DNA of 47,617 nt from Streptococcaceae bacterium. Its GTDB lineage: Bacteria > Bacillota > Bacilli > Lactobacillales > Streptococcaceae. Positions 1-8,898 of this stretch are shown here, in pieces; the first letter of the stretch is position 1, and each line of letters begins with the position of its first letter. The position numbers and the translations under genes are program-made. The DNA lies in contig JAIRUZ010000048.1 of NCBI GenBank assembly GCA_031254115.1, forward strand, positions 1 to 47,617, given 5' to 3'. The notes under the pieces are model-generated. The model did not search any database. It saw nothing but the letters and a program-made list of their open reading frames with translations, and was not told the origin of the DNA.

Positions 1-607
1 TTATCAGCTGAACGCTCGTCGCTGTCGGCGCCCAGACTTTAAACGTTGTGCTGGTTGCTGAATACGTAAAGCCTAAATCATTGCCCGCATAGGCCCATTG
101 TTTGTCAAATGTCGCGAAATCATCAGTCGTACCTGCTTGATTTTCTTCTGCAAGAGCAAGTGTTGCGTTGTTTGCAGCCGCATTTGTCGCTGTCGGCGCC
201 GTGATTTCGTAGCCTTTTGTGCTGACAGCTGCGGTTTTCGCGGCACCATTTGTCATCACCAAAAACCCGTCGTTGCTGTTATAGGGCGTGCCCAGTATTT
301 TTTGCGCGGTTGCCCAGTCACCTGTCGTCGTCACAAAAAAATGGTAACTCGTATCACTTGCAGGCATCGAAAAGCTGTAAGTGCCCATTGCGCCTGCGGT
401 CAGCTGATGGAAGTCCGCTGAAATAGAATTTGTGTCGTCCCAAACATACACCCAATAATTCGCGCCGCTCGCTGGCTCTTGATAGAGGATTTGCTCGGTG
501 ACTGTGCCCGTTGTTGCGGCCGCTGTCGGCTTCGCGTGCAATGAGGACGAGAGCGTTAGCACAAACAAAAGCGCGGCAAAAACGGCGATTACTTTTTTAA
601 TTTTCAT
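1..607 (-). CDS. pulA: Extracellular pullulanase, N-terminal part (runs off the window)
   Basis: The frame is open from ATG at 607 to the window edge, giving about 202 residues, and is missing from the ORF track because it has no stop here. Residues 1-25 form a signal peptide: MKIKK, a hydrophobic stretch, then SSSLHA. Residues 35-130 look like a starch-binding carbohydrate module (NYWVYVWDD near the start). Near the edge FDKQWAYAGNDLGFTYS followed by FKVWAPTATSVQL is the classic N-terminal beta-sandwich that precedes the GH13 domain of type I pullulanases. The enzyme would cleave alpha-1,6 bonds of pullulan or starch outside the cell and feed the maltose/maltodextrin transporter of this locus. 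AGGAGTCACCA precedes the ATG. The catalytic domain lies outside the window, so activity cannot be checked here. Whether it is secreted free or wall-anchored is not visible. Confidence 0.82.
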   Translation of the reverse strand, partial: MKIKKVIAVFAALLFVLTLSSSLHAKPTAAATTGTVTEQILYQEPASGANYWVYVWDDTNSISADFHQLTAGAMGTYSFSMPASDTSYHFFVTTTGDWATAQKILGTPYNSNDGFLVMTNGAAKTAAVSTKGYEITAPTATNAAANNATLALAEENQAGTTDDFATFDKQWAYAGNDLGFTYSATSTTFKVWAPTATSVQLI

Positions 608-634
608 TGGTGACTCCTTTATTTGTTACTTTAT

Positions 635-683
635 ATTATATCGCAAAAAGAGACAAAGCGCCACAGAAAAGTAAGCGTTTCCA
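635..683 (-). promoter_or_regulatory. Putative pulA promoter with upstream cre-like site
   Basis: On the minus strand TATAAT lies at 640-635, with a weak -35 candidate (TGGCGC) 17 bp upstream. AGTAAGCGTTTCCA at 670-683 matches the catabolite-responsive element TGWAARCGYTWWCA with two mismatches and sits just upstream of the -35. CcpA or a LacI-type maltose regulator could bind there. No such regulator gene is in the window. Confidence 0.5.
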
Positions 684-764
684 AACTCTTGTAACCGTGT
701 GTTTTCTTGGCTTCTTGCACACATTTTTCATGATTTTCATATCTTTTCATCCTCTAAATATCAA

Positions 765-788
765 AAAACCAACCGCAGGGTTGGTTTT
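765..788 (-). terminator. Intrinsic terminator after pgmB
   Basis: A perfect stem CCAACC/GGTTGG with a GCAG loop is flanked by AAAA and TTTT. Read on the minus strand it ends in a T-run just after the pgmB stop, closing the glucan operon before pulA. Confidence 0.85.
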
Positions 789-807
789 CATTTATCATTC
801 AACACGA

Positions 808-1473
808 TTAACCGCGTCTAGCGGCCCACGTTTCCTTGAGATAGTCGAGCGTGAGCTTGCTTGTGTCAGGCACGAGCGCGATGTCGGTGCCGAGATCCTC
901 GGCGCGACCCACACCAACTGGCAGAGCACCTGAATCTTTGATAGCCGTGATGCCGGCAATCGAATCTTCAAGGCCGATACACTTGTCAGCGCTGACAGAA
1001 ACGCCGTCAGCTGCCGCAATAAAGATGTCAGGCGCAGGTTTTGAAGCCGCAACTTTTGCAGGATCCGCAATCGCGTCAAAATAATCTGTCAGCTGCATTT
1101 TGTCAAGCAAAGCGGGCCCATTTTTTGATGCAGAAGCAAGTGCTATTTTAATGCTAGCCGCGCGCAAATCTTTCAAAAGCTGCAAAATACCAGGATACAC
1201 ATCAGCTGGGCTGACAGACTCAATCATCGTGACATAATTGTCATTTTTTTGAGCCATCAGCTTCTGAAATTCGTCAGCGCTGACCGTTTTATTTCCGAGC
1301 GCCAAAATCTTCTTGAGCGAGTCGTCACGCGCCACGCCTTTGAGTTGCTCGTTAAATTCGCGGTCAACGCCGTCAATGCCAATCTCCTCAGCGAGCGCGC
1401 GCCACGCGCGGTAGTGATACTCAGCAGTGTCAGTAATAACACCATCCAAATCAAATAAGACTGCTTCAAACAT
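808..1473 (-). CDS. pgmB: Beta-phosphoglucomutase
   Basis: HAD-superfamily enzyme of 221 residues converting beta-glucose-1-phosphate to glucose-6-phosphate, the step after maltose phosphorolysis. The N-terminus [15 protein letters not shown] carries the aspartate pair of the family (nucleophile Asp8, acid/base Asp10) and the cap-domain entry typical of PgmB. ALASASKN and GLEDSIAGI are HAD motifs II and IV. Its ATG overlaps the mapA stop by one base (TAATG), with AAAGGAGAG as ribosome site, so the two are coupled. The gene contains two exact copies of the GTCAGCGCTGAC palindrome, both read as VSAD. A terminator follows. Confidence 0.95.
   Translation of the reverse strand: MFEAVLFDLDGVITDTAEYHYRAWRALAEEIGIDGVDREFNEQLKGVARDDSLKKILALGNKTVSADEFQKLMAQKNDNYVTMIESVSPADVYPGILQLLKDLRAASIKIALASASKNGPALLDKMQLTDYFDAIADPAKVAASKPAPDIFIAAADGVSVSADKCIGLEDSIAGITAIKDSGALPVGVGRAEDLGTDIALVPDTSKLTLDYLKETWAARRG
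985..996. repeat. GTCAGCGCTGAC palindrome copy 1
   Basis: Exact 12-base core inside pgmB, flanked T/A so that the symmetry extends to TGTCAGCGCTGACA. Read as VSAD. Confidence 0.9.
1273..1284. repeat. GTCAGCGCTGAC palindrome copy 2
   Basis: Exact 12-base core inside pgmB, read as VSAD in TVSADEF. Confidence 0.9.
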
Positions 1474-3725
1474 TAGTTCTCTCCTTTTATTTTTAATTCT
1501 TTTTCGACACCGAAAAGTGTGATTACAAGCGGTTCGCCAGCAAGCAATGTGATTTCTGTTTGCTCACCGACCGCGACGTAAATGAGCCTGCCGCGGTAAT
1601 TCACGTGGAAACTGTAACTCGTCCAGCCTTCAGGCGTAAACGGCGCAAAGCTTAAGCTGCCGTCCCATGTTTTCATCTGCGCAAAGCCCTGCACAATCGC
1701 AAGCCAGCTGCCCGTCATTGACGTGATATGAAGCCCGTCAGCCGTGTCATTGTTGTAATTGTCTAGGTCAAGGCGCGCCGTGCGCTCATACATCTCGACC
1801 GCTTTTTCTTCCAGACCAAGCTCGGCCGCGAGAATCGCGTGAATACTTGGCGAAAGCGAGCTTTCATGCACCGTCAGCGGCTCATAAAACTTGAAATTCC
1901 GGCGTTTTTCGTCCAAACTGTAACGATTTCCAAAGAAATAAATCCCCTGCAACACGTCAGCTTGCTTGATATAGGCGCTGCGCAAAATTTTGTCCCACGA
2001 CCAGTTTTGGTTCAGCGGCAAATTTTCAGGCGCAAGCTCAGAAACAGGCGTCAAATCCTTGTCCAAATAACCATCATGCTGCACGAAAATGCCAAGCGCC
2101 TCGTCTTTTGGAAAATAAAGATGATCAATAATATGCCGCCAGCGCGCGAGTTCGCCCGCATCCACGCCAAGCTCAGGCCGCGGAAATTTCACGAGCGCTT
2201 CGGTCGTGTACGCAAGCACCCACGCTGCAAGCGTATTCGTATACCAGTTGTTGTTGACATTATTTTCGTATTCGTTCGGACCTGTCACGCCATAAATCAT
2301 GTATTTTTGGCTGCGCTGCGAGAAGTGCACACGGTCAGCCCAGAAACGCGCGATTTCAACAAGAACCTCAAGCCCCTCGTGCGCGAGATAACTCTCATCG
2401 CCCGTATAATTTGTGTAATTATAGATGGCGTACGCCATGGCGCCATTTCGGTGGATTTCCTCGAACGTAATTTCCCATTCGTTGTGGCACTCAATACCGT
2501 TAAATGTCACCATCGGATAAAGCGCGCCCGCAAGGCCTTGTTGCTTGGCATTGTGCCTTGCACCGTCCAGTTGATTTCTACGATAATGCAACAGATTTTT
2601 TGTCACTTTTTGATCAGCAAGTGCGAGATAAAGCGGCACGGCGTAAGCTTCCGTATCCCAATACGTCGCGCCTCCATATTTTTCGCCCGTAAAGCCTTTA
2701 GGACCGATATTGAGCCGCTCGTCTTCCCCGTAATACGTCGAAAACAGCTGAAACAAATTAAACCGAATGCCTTGTTGCGCTTCGGGATTCCCCGTGATTT
2801 CGACATCGGCAAGCTCCCAGCGATCCGCCCATTTGGCGGTGTGCGCTTCGTAAAGTTCAAGAAAGGTCTGCGGCGCAATATCGTCTTGAAGCGCATCTGT
2901 CGCCGCTTTTAGCGCATCATAATCTGCATAATCACGGCTCGTTGTCACCAGCACGCGCTTTTCAAACGTTTTTGGCACGCCTGGCTTGATTGTCGTCGCG
3001 TAATGATTCCAGACAGATTTTGTAGTGAGTTCTGGTTCGAGTGCGGTAAAGTCGCCCGCGAAAAACTGCTTGATGTAGAGCGTGAAGCGCTCGATGCCAA
3101 AGTCATTTTTAATTGTTTGTGCAGCAAGTACACTTTCAGTTTGCCTGCGCTCACGCACCGCCACTTCCCAAAATTGCTCGTTGTAGTTCGCGTCTTCGTT
3201 GTAGACGTCCGCATCAATCGCCGAGGCAATGTGAACTTCGTGCGCGTTTCCGTCTGTGGACTCAAACATAAAGGCAAAGACCGCGAGCTCTTTTGTGGCA
3301 AGCGACATGAAGCGTTCGGCCGAAACCTTGACGCCAGCGACCTCGTAAACATAGCTGAGCACGCCGCGTTTCATGTCCAGCGAGACTTCAAACGCGTCGA
3401 GTTTTGCCGTGTAAAGATCAATCAGTGTGTCGTCAATGTAAAGCTCGATTTTCGCAAAATTAATGGCATTAATCGCCTTGCCAAAATACTCCGGATAACC
3501 ATTTTTCCACCAGCCAACGCGCGTTTTGTCGGGATACCAGACGCCCGCCACGTAAATGCCTCCGAGCGTGTCGCCGACATAAGTTTCCGCGAAATTTCCG
3601 CGCATTCCCATGTAACCATTTCCAATGGATGTAAGCGACTCTTGAAGCCTGCGGTTATCGCGTTCGAGCGTGTGTGACGTGATATGCCACGGCGAGACTT
3701 CCATTAATCGTTTGATGTGTACCAC
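1473..3725 (-). CDS. mapA: Maltose phosphorylase (GH65)
   Basis: The 750-residue protein has the usual length of GH65 maltose phosphorylases. It splits maltose with phosphate into glucose and beta-glucose-1-phosphate in the cytoplasm. Visible signatures are the N-terminal [11 protein letters not shown], the substrate loop TYWDTEAY near 354, [15 protein letters not shown] near 414, and [18 protein letters not shown], whose glutamate (about 485) aligns with the family general acid. The start is GTG, with GAAAGG eight bases upstream. The gene lies 35 bp after the alpha-glucosidase and overlaps pgmB by one base. Trehalose-6-phosphate phosphorylase is a close relative, but the maltose transporter and glucan hydrolases around it favour maltose. 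Confidence 0.9.
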   Translation of the reverse strand: MVHIKRLMEVSPWHITSHTLERDNRRLQESLTSIGNGYMGMRGNFAETYVGDTLGGIYVAGVWYPDKTRVGWWKNGYPEYFGKAINAINFAKIELYIDDTLIDLYTAKLDAFEVSLDMKRGVLSYVYEVAGVKVSAERFMSLATKELAVFAFMFESTDGNAHEVHIASAIDADVYNEDANYNEQFWEVAVRERRQTESVLAAQTIKNDFGIERFTLYIKQFFAGDFTALEPELTTKSVWNHYATTIKPGVPKTFEKRVLVTTSRDYADYDALKAATDALQDDIAPQTFLELYEAHTAKWADRWELADVEITGNPEAQQGIRFNLFQLFSTYYGEDERLNIGPKGFTGEKYGGATYWDTEAYAVPLYLALADQKVTKNLLHYRRNQLDGARHNAKQQGLAGALYPMVTFNGIECHNEWEITFEEIHRNGAMAYAIYNYTNYTGDESYLAHEGLEVLVEIARFWADRVHFSQRSQKYMIYGVTGPNEYENNVNNNWYTNTLAAWVLAYTTEALVKFPRPELGVDAGELARWRHIIDHLYFPKDEALGIFVQHDGYLDKDLTPVSELAPENLPLNQNWSWDKILRSAYIKQADVLQGIYFFGNRYSLDEKRRNFKFYEPLTVHESSLSPSIHAILAAELGLEEKAVEMYERTARLDLDNYNNDTADGLHITSMTGSWLAIVQGFAQMKTWDGSLSFAPFTPEGWTSYSFHVNYRGRLIYVAVGEQTEITLLAGEPLVITLFGVEKELKIKGEN

Positions 3726-3760
3726 TATTTTCTACCTTTCGTTAATTTCAATGGGTTTTC

Positions 3761-5344
3761 TTAGCTGTCAGCTCTTTGAAAGACGTGATAGCTCCACGCG
3801 TCGAGCGTCATATTTTCTGTCAGCTGACGGCGCGTGCTCCCTAAAACCTGTTTATATTTTACCATATTTGGCGGAAAACTTAGATGTGCTTTTTTCGTGC
3901 TCAGATTTGTGAGTATGAGGAAATCGTCACGCGTGTAAGCGAGAACCTGCGGATGCGTCGTGAAAAGAAAGTCGATGGCACCGTCAGAAATCGCTGGCTC
4001 GTCATGGCGCAGCGCAATAAGCGCGCGGTAGAGCTCTGTCAGTTCAAGCTTCGCCGTGAAATCCTGCAATTCGACCATCCAGGGTCTGTCAGCTGTCGTA
4101 AACGTGTCATCAGGCCATTTCATCGGCGTGCGCGAATGATCTCTGGAATTTTTCGTGACTTTATCAAGCGCTTCTTTTTCTGTCAGCCCTGACAGAATCA
4201 GCTTTTCATACGCCGCCTGATTTTCTGGCGCGGTTGTCTCCTCAATCGTCTGAAACGGAAAATTCGGCATACCAAGCTCTTGTCCTTGATAAATGAAAGG
4301 CGTGCCGCGCAGCAGCATGAAACTCACCGCAAGCGCTTTTGCAGACGCAACCGTGCCGTCGCCGTACAAATCAATGCTGCGTGGCCCGTCGTGATTTTCC
4401 AGATACAGCGCGTTCCAACCACCACCAGCCTGTAAATCCTGCTGCCAACGCATAATGACTTTTTTGTACCCAGAGATAGACGCGTGCCCGTTGGGTGCGA
4501 TGACGCGGTGCTCCAGCTCAAAAATTGCGTCCATGTAGCCGTCATCGTCTGTCCACGCGGACGCTTTGTCGCTCGTCACGCCCGACGCTTCGCCGACGGT
4601 AAATGCGCCATTTGCCTCAAAAATCGCGCGCAAATCCGACAAATAATGTTCAATTCCCGCAACATTCATGAACGGTTGCCACGGCCCATTTCCTTTGAGA
4701 GACGTGATTTTGAAATCCCACGGCGCCTTTTGAATGTGCGAAATCGCGTCCAAGCGAAAGCCGTCAATGCCAAGCGTCAGCCACCAGCGAATCATGGCGT
4801 AAATTTCTTCTCGCAAGGCTGGATTTTTCCAATTTAAATCTGGCTGCTGGCTTGCAAACACGTGAAAATAGGCTTGTTTTGTTGCCGCCTGATACGTCCA
4901 AGCAGGAATGCCAAAAAAGCTGCGCCAATTATTCGGCAAGGCGTCTTCTGTCGCGTCAGCCCACAAATAATAATCACGGTATTTATTATCGCGCGACTTT
5001 TGCGCTTCGATGAACCACGGGTGCTGATCACTCGTGTGATTGACGACCAAATCCATAATCAGCTTCATGCCGAGCGCATGCACTTTTTCGAGCAACTCTT
5101 TGAAATCGGCCATCGTGCCAAACATCGGATCAATCGCGCAAAAATCGCTGATGTCATAGCCGCCGTCCACTTGTGGGCTTGCATAGACTGGATTGAGCCA
5201 GAGCACATCGACACCGAGACTTTTTAGATAGGGCAATTTTTCAATCACACCGCGCAAATCGCCGATACCGTCGCCATTGCTGTCTTTAAACGACTTCGGG
5301 TAAATCTGATAGCCTACCCATTTATGAAATTCTGTTGTTTTCAT
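3761..5344 (-). CDS. Alpha-glucosidase / oligo-1,6-glucosidase (GH13)
   Basis: Cytoplasmic GH13 enzyme of 527 residues related to oligo-1,6-glucosidase and dextran glucosidase (MalL/DexB). The four GH13 regions are visible: DLVVNHTSD (about 98-106), GFRLDAIS with nucleophile Asp199, GEASG with acid/base Glu252, and LENHDGPR with Asp319. The opening WVGYQIYPKSFKDSNGDGIGD is typical of this branch, and the metal-site segment DSNGDGIGD is intact. I prefer the ATG at 5344 (AGAAAGAG upstream) to the ATG at 5365, which overlaps the MATE stop but lacks a good ribosome site. It would trim imported isomalto- or maltodextrins next to maltose phosphorylase. The exact linkage preference cannot be read from sequence. 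Confidence 0.88.
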   Translation of the reverse strand: MKTTEFHKWVGYQIYPKSFKDSNGDGIGDLRGVIEKLPYLKSLGVDVLWLNPVYASPQVDGGYDISDFCAIDPMFGTMADFKELLEKVHALGMKLIMDLVVNHTSDQHPWFIEAQKSRDNKYRDYYLWADATEDALPNNWRSFFGIPAWTYQAATKQAYFHVFASQQPDLNWKNPALREEIYAMIRWWLTLGIDGFRLDAISHIQKAPWDFKITSLKGNGPWQPFMNVAGIEHYLSDLRAIFEANGAFTVGEASGVTSDKASAWTDDDGYMDAIFELEHRVIAPNGHASISGYKKVIMRWQQDLQAGGGWNALYLENHDGPRSIDLYGDGTVASAKALAVSFMLLRGTPFIYQGQELGMPNFPFQTIEETTAPENQAAYEKLILSGLTEKEALDKVTKNSRDHSRTPMKWPDDTFTTADRPWMVELQDFTAKLELTELYRALIALRHDEPAISDGAIDFLFTTHPQVLAYTRDDFLILTNLSTKKAHLSFPPNMVKYKQVLGSTRRQLTENMTLDAWSYHVFQRADS

Positions 5345-5361
5345 TTTTTCTCTTTCTAACG

Positions 5362-6720
5362 TCATGTTTCCACTAAATTATTAAGCCATGTTTTTTTGCG
5401 AAATTTCGCGAGACACCAGACGACGCGCACGATTTCCTCAAATGAAATCGCCGCAAATACCAGATAAATCGGCCAGTGCCAGACAAATGCCGTGAGATAG
5501 CCCAGCGGCACGGCGAGCGCCCACGAAATCAACGATTGCCACAAGATGAACCATGTTTCGCCGCCCGCCGCCAGCACGCCGCCTGTCACAATCATATTTG
5601 TTACCTTGATAGGAATGAAAATCGCCATCATGACAAATGTTGCCTGCGTGAGCGCGCTTGAAAAGTCTGTCAGCCGATATAAGCTGATATAGCGCGGACT
5701 TATGGCAATCATCAGCGCTGACAGAGCAAATGATGCGAAAAATCCAAGCCACAAAATTCGCCGCGCCGTCCCGTAAGCTTCGCTCAATTCGCTGCGCCCA
5801 AGATGGTGCCCAATCAAGACACTTGCCGCTGTCGAAAAGCCGCCAAAAAATGTGATAAGCAGCGTCTCAACAGGCCCCATGACTGTCACCGCGACCGTTT
5901 CAGCTGTGCCCATAAAGCCGTAAATCGCATTCACGACAGAAACCATCAAAGTAAAGCTGATATTTTCAATCAGCAATGGCGCCGTCAGCCGCCAAAACTT
6001 TTTGATGTCGTCGTCAGCTGATAGAAAACCTGTCAGCGCTGACAGCGGGTACGAGCCGATGAGCTTCTTCCCAAAAATAAAGCCAGCCAAAACGGCGAGC
6101 TCAATCCAGCACGAAATCGCTGTTGCAAGCCCTGAGCCCGCAACGCCGAGCCGCGGCGCACCAAGATTGCCAAAGACAAAAATCCAATTCAGCCCTGCGT
6201 CAATGAGAACTGCGAGAAACCCTGCGTACATCGGCAATTTCACGCGTTTCGCATTGCGCAGCACCGTCGAATAAACGGCTATCAGCGCAATTGGCAAATA
6301 ACTCCACGCAAACGTTTGGTGATACGTGACGCCAAGCCCGATGACCGCCTTGTCAGCCGTAAACAGCCGCATGCACCACTCGGGAAAGCCGACCGACAGC
6401 ACCATGAAAATGAGCGCGAGCAAAATTCCAACCGCAAGCGCCATGCCTTCAATCTTGGCAATTTTTTCTGGCATGCGATTTCCTAAAAATTGCGCCGCGA
6501 GAATCCCGAGGCCACCTGTCAGCCCCATCAGCGCAAAATTCAGCACACCAAAATTCCGTGACGCAAGAGAAACCGCGACTACCGCCGCGTCCCCCAATTG
6601 CCCGACCATCAGCTGATCCACAATTCCTAAAATCGAATACAGCATTCCTTGCAGCGCCACGGGCAATGCGAGCGCCAAAACTTCCTTGAAAAAGCCTACC
6701 TTTGCAACTTGAAAATCCAA
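5362..6720 (-). CDS. MATE-family multidrug/sodium antiporter
   Basis: Integral membrane protein of about 450 residues with twelve predicted helices in two halves. The first helices read ALALPVALQGMLYSILGIVDQLMVGQLGD, the MATE opening with its typical Q-M-V-G-x-L-G loop, and the second half repeats it at IENISFTLMVSVVNAIYGFMG. Such proteins export cationic drugs or metabolites using a sodium or proton gradient. The ORF track starts at a GTG (6759) deep inside the upstream DUF1294 gene. The true start is probably further down, and TTG at 6720 is my choice, but it is not certain. The gene sits between DUF1294 and the alpha-glucosidase in the glucan operon, an odd place for an exporter. It contains one exact and one near copy of the palindrome. 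Confidence 0.85.
   Translation of the reverse strand: MDFQVAKVGFFKEVLALALPVALQGMLYSILGIVDQLMVGQLGDAAVVAVSLASRNFGVLNFALMGLTGGLGILAAQFLGNRMPEKIAKIEGMALAVGILLALIFMVLSVGFPEWCMRLFTADKAVIGLGVTYHQTFAWSYLPIALIAVYSTVLRNAKRVKLPMYAGFLAVLIDAGLNWIFVFGNLGAPRLGVAGSGLATAISCWIELAVLAGFIFGKKLIGSYPLSALTGFLSADDDIKKFWRLTAPLLIENISFTLMVSVVNAIYGFMGTAETVAVTVMGPVETLLITFFGGFSTAASVLIGHHLGRSELSEAYGTARRILWLGFFASFALSALMIAISPRYISLYRLTDFSSALTQATFVMMAIFIPIKVTNMIVTGGVLAAGGETWFILWQSLISWALAVPLGYLTAFVWHWPIYLVFAAISFEEIVRVVWCLAKFRKKTWLNNLVET
6030..6045. repeat. CTGTCAGCGCTGACAG palindrome copy 3
   Basis: Full 16-base perfect palindrome inside the MATE gene, read as LSALT. A near copy, ATCAGCGCTGACAG, lies at 5711 in the same gene. 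Confidence 0.92.
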
Positions 6721-6962
6721 ACCACCGCCCCCGCATCTATCGCAACGCCCAAAATCCACGCCAGCCAGAAATAAGTTTTGCGCGTTTTATGATGGCAAAT
6801 TTCCCCTGCAAGCAGCGCGCCGACACCGCCCAAAAGCAAACTCTCAAGCAACAAGACGCGCTCAGGAATGCGCCACAAACCGCGCACCGCTTTGTATTTG
6901 TCAACCGCGTAAAAACCAAACACCACCATATTCCACGCCGCCAAAATCCCCAACCAAATCAT
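6696..6962 (-). CDS. DUF1294 family small membrane protein
   Basis: Protein of 88 residues with three hydrophobic segments and the family signature FYAVDKYKAVRGLWRIPE near residue 17, matching DUF1294. Its function is unknown in the family. Its ATG overlaps the neopullulanase stop as ATGA, so translation is probably coupled, and its 3' end overlaps or abuts the MATE gene. It is thus part of the glucan operon, although nothing in it suggests sugar metabolism. Confidence 0.85.
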   Translation of the reverse strand: MIWLGILAAWNMVVFGFYAVDKYKAVRGLWRIPERVLLLESLLLGGVGALLAGEICHHKTRKTYFWLAWILGVAIDAGAVVWIFKLQR

Positions 6963-8734
6963 CTAAAAATCACAAAACCTTTCGGCGCGATCTTTCCGTC
7001 AGCTGTCAGCTGTGACAGCTGAACTTTGCCGCGTTTGTCATAGCTGACAGCTTTTTTGCCCGTATTAAACACACCCGAAAGCGCGCCACGACGCAGTTCT
7101 ATCAGCCCTGATTTTTCGTCAGCACGCAACCAGTCAAGCTCAGATTCTGCAAGCTCACGCGCCCACATTTTTCTAAACGCCACCAATTCCTTGAAAAAGG
7201 CAAACATCGCATGATCTTGCTTTTCAGCCGCCCACACCATGGGCTTGCGGCAGTCTGGATCCATGCCGCCCGTCATCGCAAATTCGTCGCCGTAATAAAT
7301 ACACGGCACGCCTGGCTGCAAATACGTAAAGGCTTCAACTTGTCGCATCAGATCCTTATCGCCTTTTGCGACCGTCAGCACGCGCGGCGTATCATGCGAA
7401 TCCAGAACGTTGAACATCACTTGACTCGTCTGCTTGCGGTACAGCATCAGCTGCTCATTCAGCGTCGCAATCATCTGCGAAAGCGTCAATTTATGCGTCA
7501 AAAAATAATCCTCAATCGCGCCCGTATACGTATAATTCATCACCGCAGAAAATTCATCACCCACAAGCCACGGCTGCGCCGAATGCCAAACTTCCCCCAA
7601 AATATAAAAGTCATCTTTTGCCGCATCGCATACCGCGCGAAATTTCTTCCAAAACGCATGATCAACCTCGTCAGCCACGTCAAGCCGCCACGCGTCAATA
7701 TCAAACTCGCGAATCCAATACGCCGCAATCTCGAGCAAATACGCCTGAACCTCCGCATTTGCCGTGTTTAACTTGGGCATGTGTGGCGTAAACGCAAACG
7801 TATCATACGACAAATTTTCCGACACCTCCGCATTGTCTACCGCTTCATCGCCGACAACCGGAAAGCTGTTAATATGAAACCAGTCTTTGTAGCGCGAGCG
7901 CTCCTGATTTTCAAGCACATCCTGCCACTGAGGCGACGTGTCGCCAATATGATTAAACACCGCGTCCAGCATCACTTTGATACCACGCGCGTGCGCCGCA
8001 TCAATCACTTTTTTGAACAGTTTTTTATCACCAAAATGCGGATCAATCGCCAGATAATCCTCCGTGTCATATTTATGATTCGTTGAAGCCTTAAAAACGG
8101 GGCAAAAATAAATGCCATTGACCCCAAGCGTACTCAAATGATCCAAATGATCAAGCACGCCCTGTAAATCTCCGCCATAAAAATCCTGCCGATCTGGCGC
8201 CGTATCCGTCCACGCTTTCACATTTTCAGGGTCGTTTGATGTATCACCATTTGCAAAGCGCTCAGGAAAAATCTGATACCACACGCGATCATGCGCCCAC
8301 TCGGGTGCCTGAAAACGGTCCACCTCGTGGAAATAAGGCAGCCGAAACGCCCCATATTTGCTTATCAAAAGCGCGCGCTTGTACGGCATCACGCCTTTAT
8401 CCGTCAAAATAATTTTCTCGCCGTCCGCGCCCTCAACCACAAAAACATAATCCAGACGCTTCGTCGGCACACTCACTTTCGCCTCAAAATAATCTGACGT
8501 TTCTGTTGTCGCTAATTTCTGCATCACTTTTTTATGTGATAACCAGACATTTTGTGTGTCCTGATTGTCCGCATTGCCGACGCCAGACGTGGACCAAGAA
8601 TACGGATCCCCGTAAATAAGCGTCACCTTCTTGATGTCCTCTTTTGCCGCACGCACGCGCACATGCACTTCATTTTGCGTATAAAGATAAGCAAATTCCG
8701 ACTCGGGCCTGTGATACAAAGCTGCTGTGTTCAT
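6959..8734 (-). CDS. Neopullulanase / maltogenic amylase / cyclomaltodextrinase (GH13_20)
   Basis: The 591-residue enzyme has an N-terminal beta-sandwich (about 1-125, CBM34-like, FAYLYTQNEVHVRVRA) followed by a GH13 barrel. The barrel motifs are MLDAVFNHIG (about 255-264), AWRLDVADEV with nucleophile Asp352, ILGEVWHS with Glu381, and LDSHDTPR. There is no signal peptide, so it acts on maltodextrins or cyclodextrins inside the cell. The ATG at 8734 with AAGGAGG five bases upstream is the start; the ORF-track extension to 8773 runs through a leader hairpin. The 3' end carries tandem half-sites of the palindrome. GH13_20 members overlap in specificity, so the exact name is open. Confidence 0.88.
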   Translation of the reverse strand: MNTAALYHRPESEFAYLYTQNEVHVRVRAAKEDIKKVTLIYGDPYSWSTSGVGNADNQDTQNVWLSHKKVMQKLATTETSDYFEAKVSVPTKRLDYVFVVEGADGEKIILTDKGVMPYKRALLISKYGAFRLPYFHEVDRFQAPEWAHDRVWYQIFPERFANGDTSNDPENVKAWTDTAPDRQDFYGGDLQGVLDHLDHLSTLGVNGIYFCPVFKASTNHKYDTEDYLAIDPHFGDKKLFKKVIDAAHARGIKVMLDAVFNHIGDTSPQWQDVLENQERSRYKDWFHINSFPVVGDEAVDNAEVSENLSYDTFAFTPHMPKLNTANAEVQAYLLEIAAYWIREFDIDAWRLDVADEVDHAFWKKFRAVCDAAKDDFYILGEVWHSAQPWLVGDEFSAVMNYTYTGAIEDYFLTHKLTLSQMIATLNEQLMLYRKQTSQVMFNVLDSHDTPRVLTVAKGDKDLMRQVEAFTYLQPGVPCIYYGDEFAMTGGMDPDCRKPMVWAAEKQDHAMFAFFKELVAFRKMWARELAESELDWLRADEKSGLIELRRGALSGVFNTGKKAVSYDKRGKVQLSQLTADGKIAPKGFVIFR

Positions 8735-8753
8735 GTAAACCTCCTTGTTGGGC

Positions 8754-8808
8754 AAAAAAAGACAACCCAACACTTCTAAAATAAAGTTTTTGGTTGTCCT
8801 TCTGTCAT
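8754..8808 (-). promoter_or_regulatory. Leader hairpin with T-run before the neopullulanase start (attenuator-like), overlapping a short ORF
   Basis: On the minus strand GACAACC (8798-8792) pairs with GGTTGTC (8767-8761) and is followed by seven T, only about 20 bases before the neopullulanase ATG. A ten-codon reading frame (MTEGQPKTLF, ATG at 8808, stop at 8776) runs into the first stem arm. The layout resembles a transcription attenuator. Whether the short frame is translated is unknown. Confidence 0.5.
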
Positions 8809-8856
8809 GTCCACCAGATCTGGTTTTACGGCAAACGCCGCATCTTCATTGGTCTT

Positions 8857-8885
8857 ATTTTATCAAAATGAAAAGGCTTTCGCAA
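8857..8885 (-). promoter_or_regulatory. Promoter of the neopullulanase operon
   Basis: TTGCGA (8885-8880) and TAAAAT (8862-8857) are separated by 17 bp on the minus strand. The -35 lies within the msmK terminator hairpin. The predicted leader is about 115 bases. Confidence 0.6.
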
Positions 8886-8890
8886 GCCTT
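8873..8890 (-). terminator. Terminator after msmK
   Basis: Stem AAGGCT/AGCCTT around a short loop, followed on the minus strand by TTTTCATTTT. It lies 9 bases after the msmK stop. Confidence 0.7.
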
Positions 8891-8898
8891 AACCTATT

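Noticed and set aside
1839-2912. 357-codon plus-strand ORF opposite mapA
   Set aside because: Its product is basic and rich in Arg/Phe/Ile with no domain, as expected from the complement of a GC-rich reading frame; mapA on the other strand is intact.
6720-6759. ORF-track start of the MATE gene
   Set aside because: It lies well inside DUF1294 and adds a Cys/Gly-rich stretch foreign to MATE proteins; no ribosome site.
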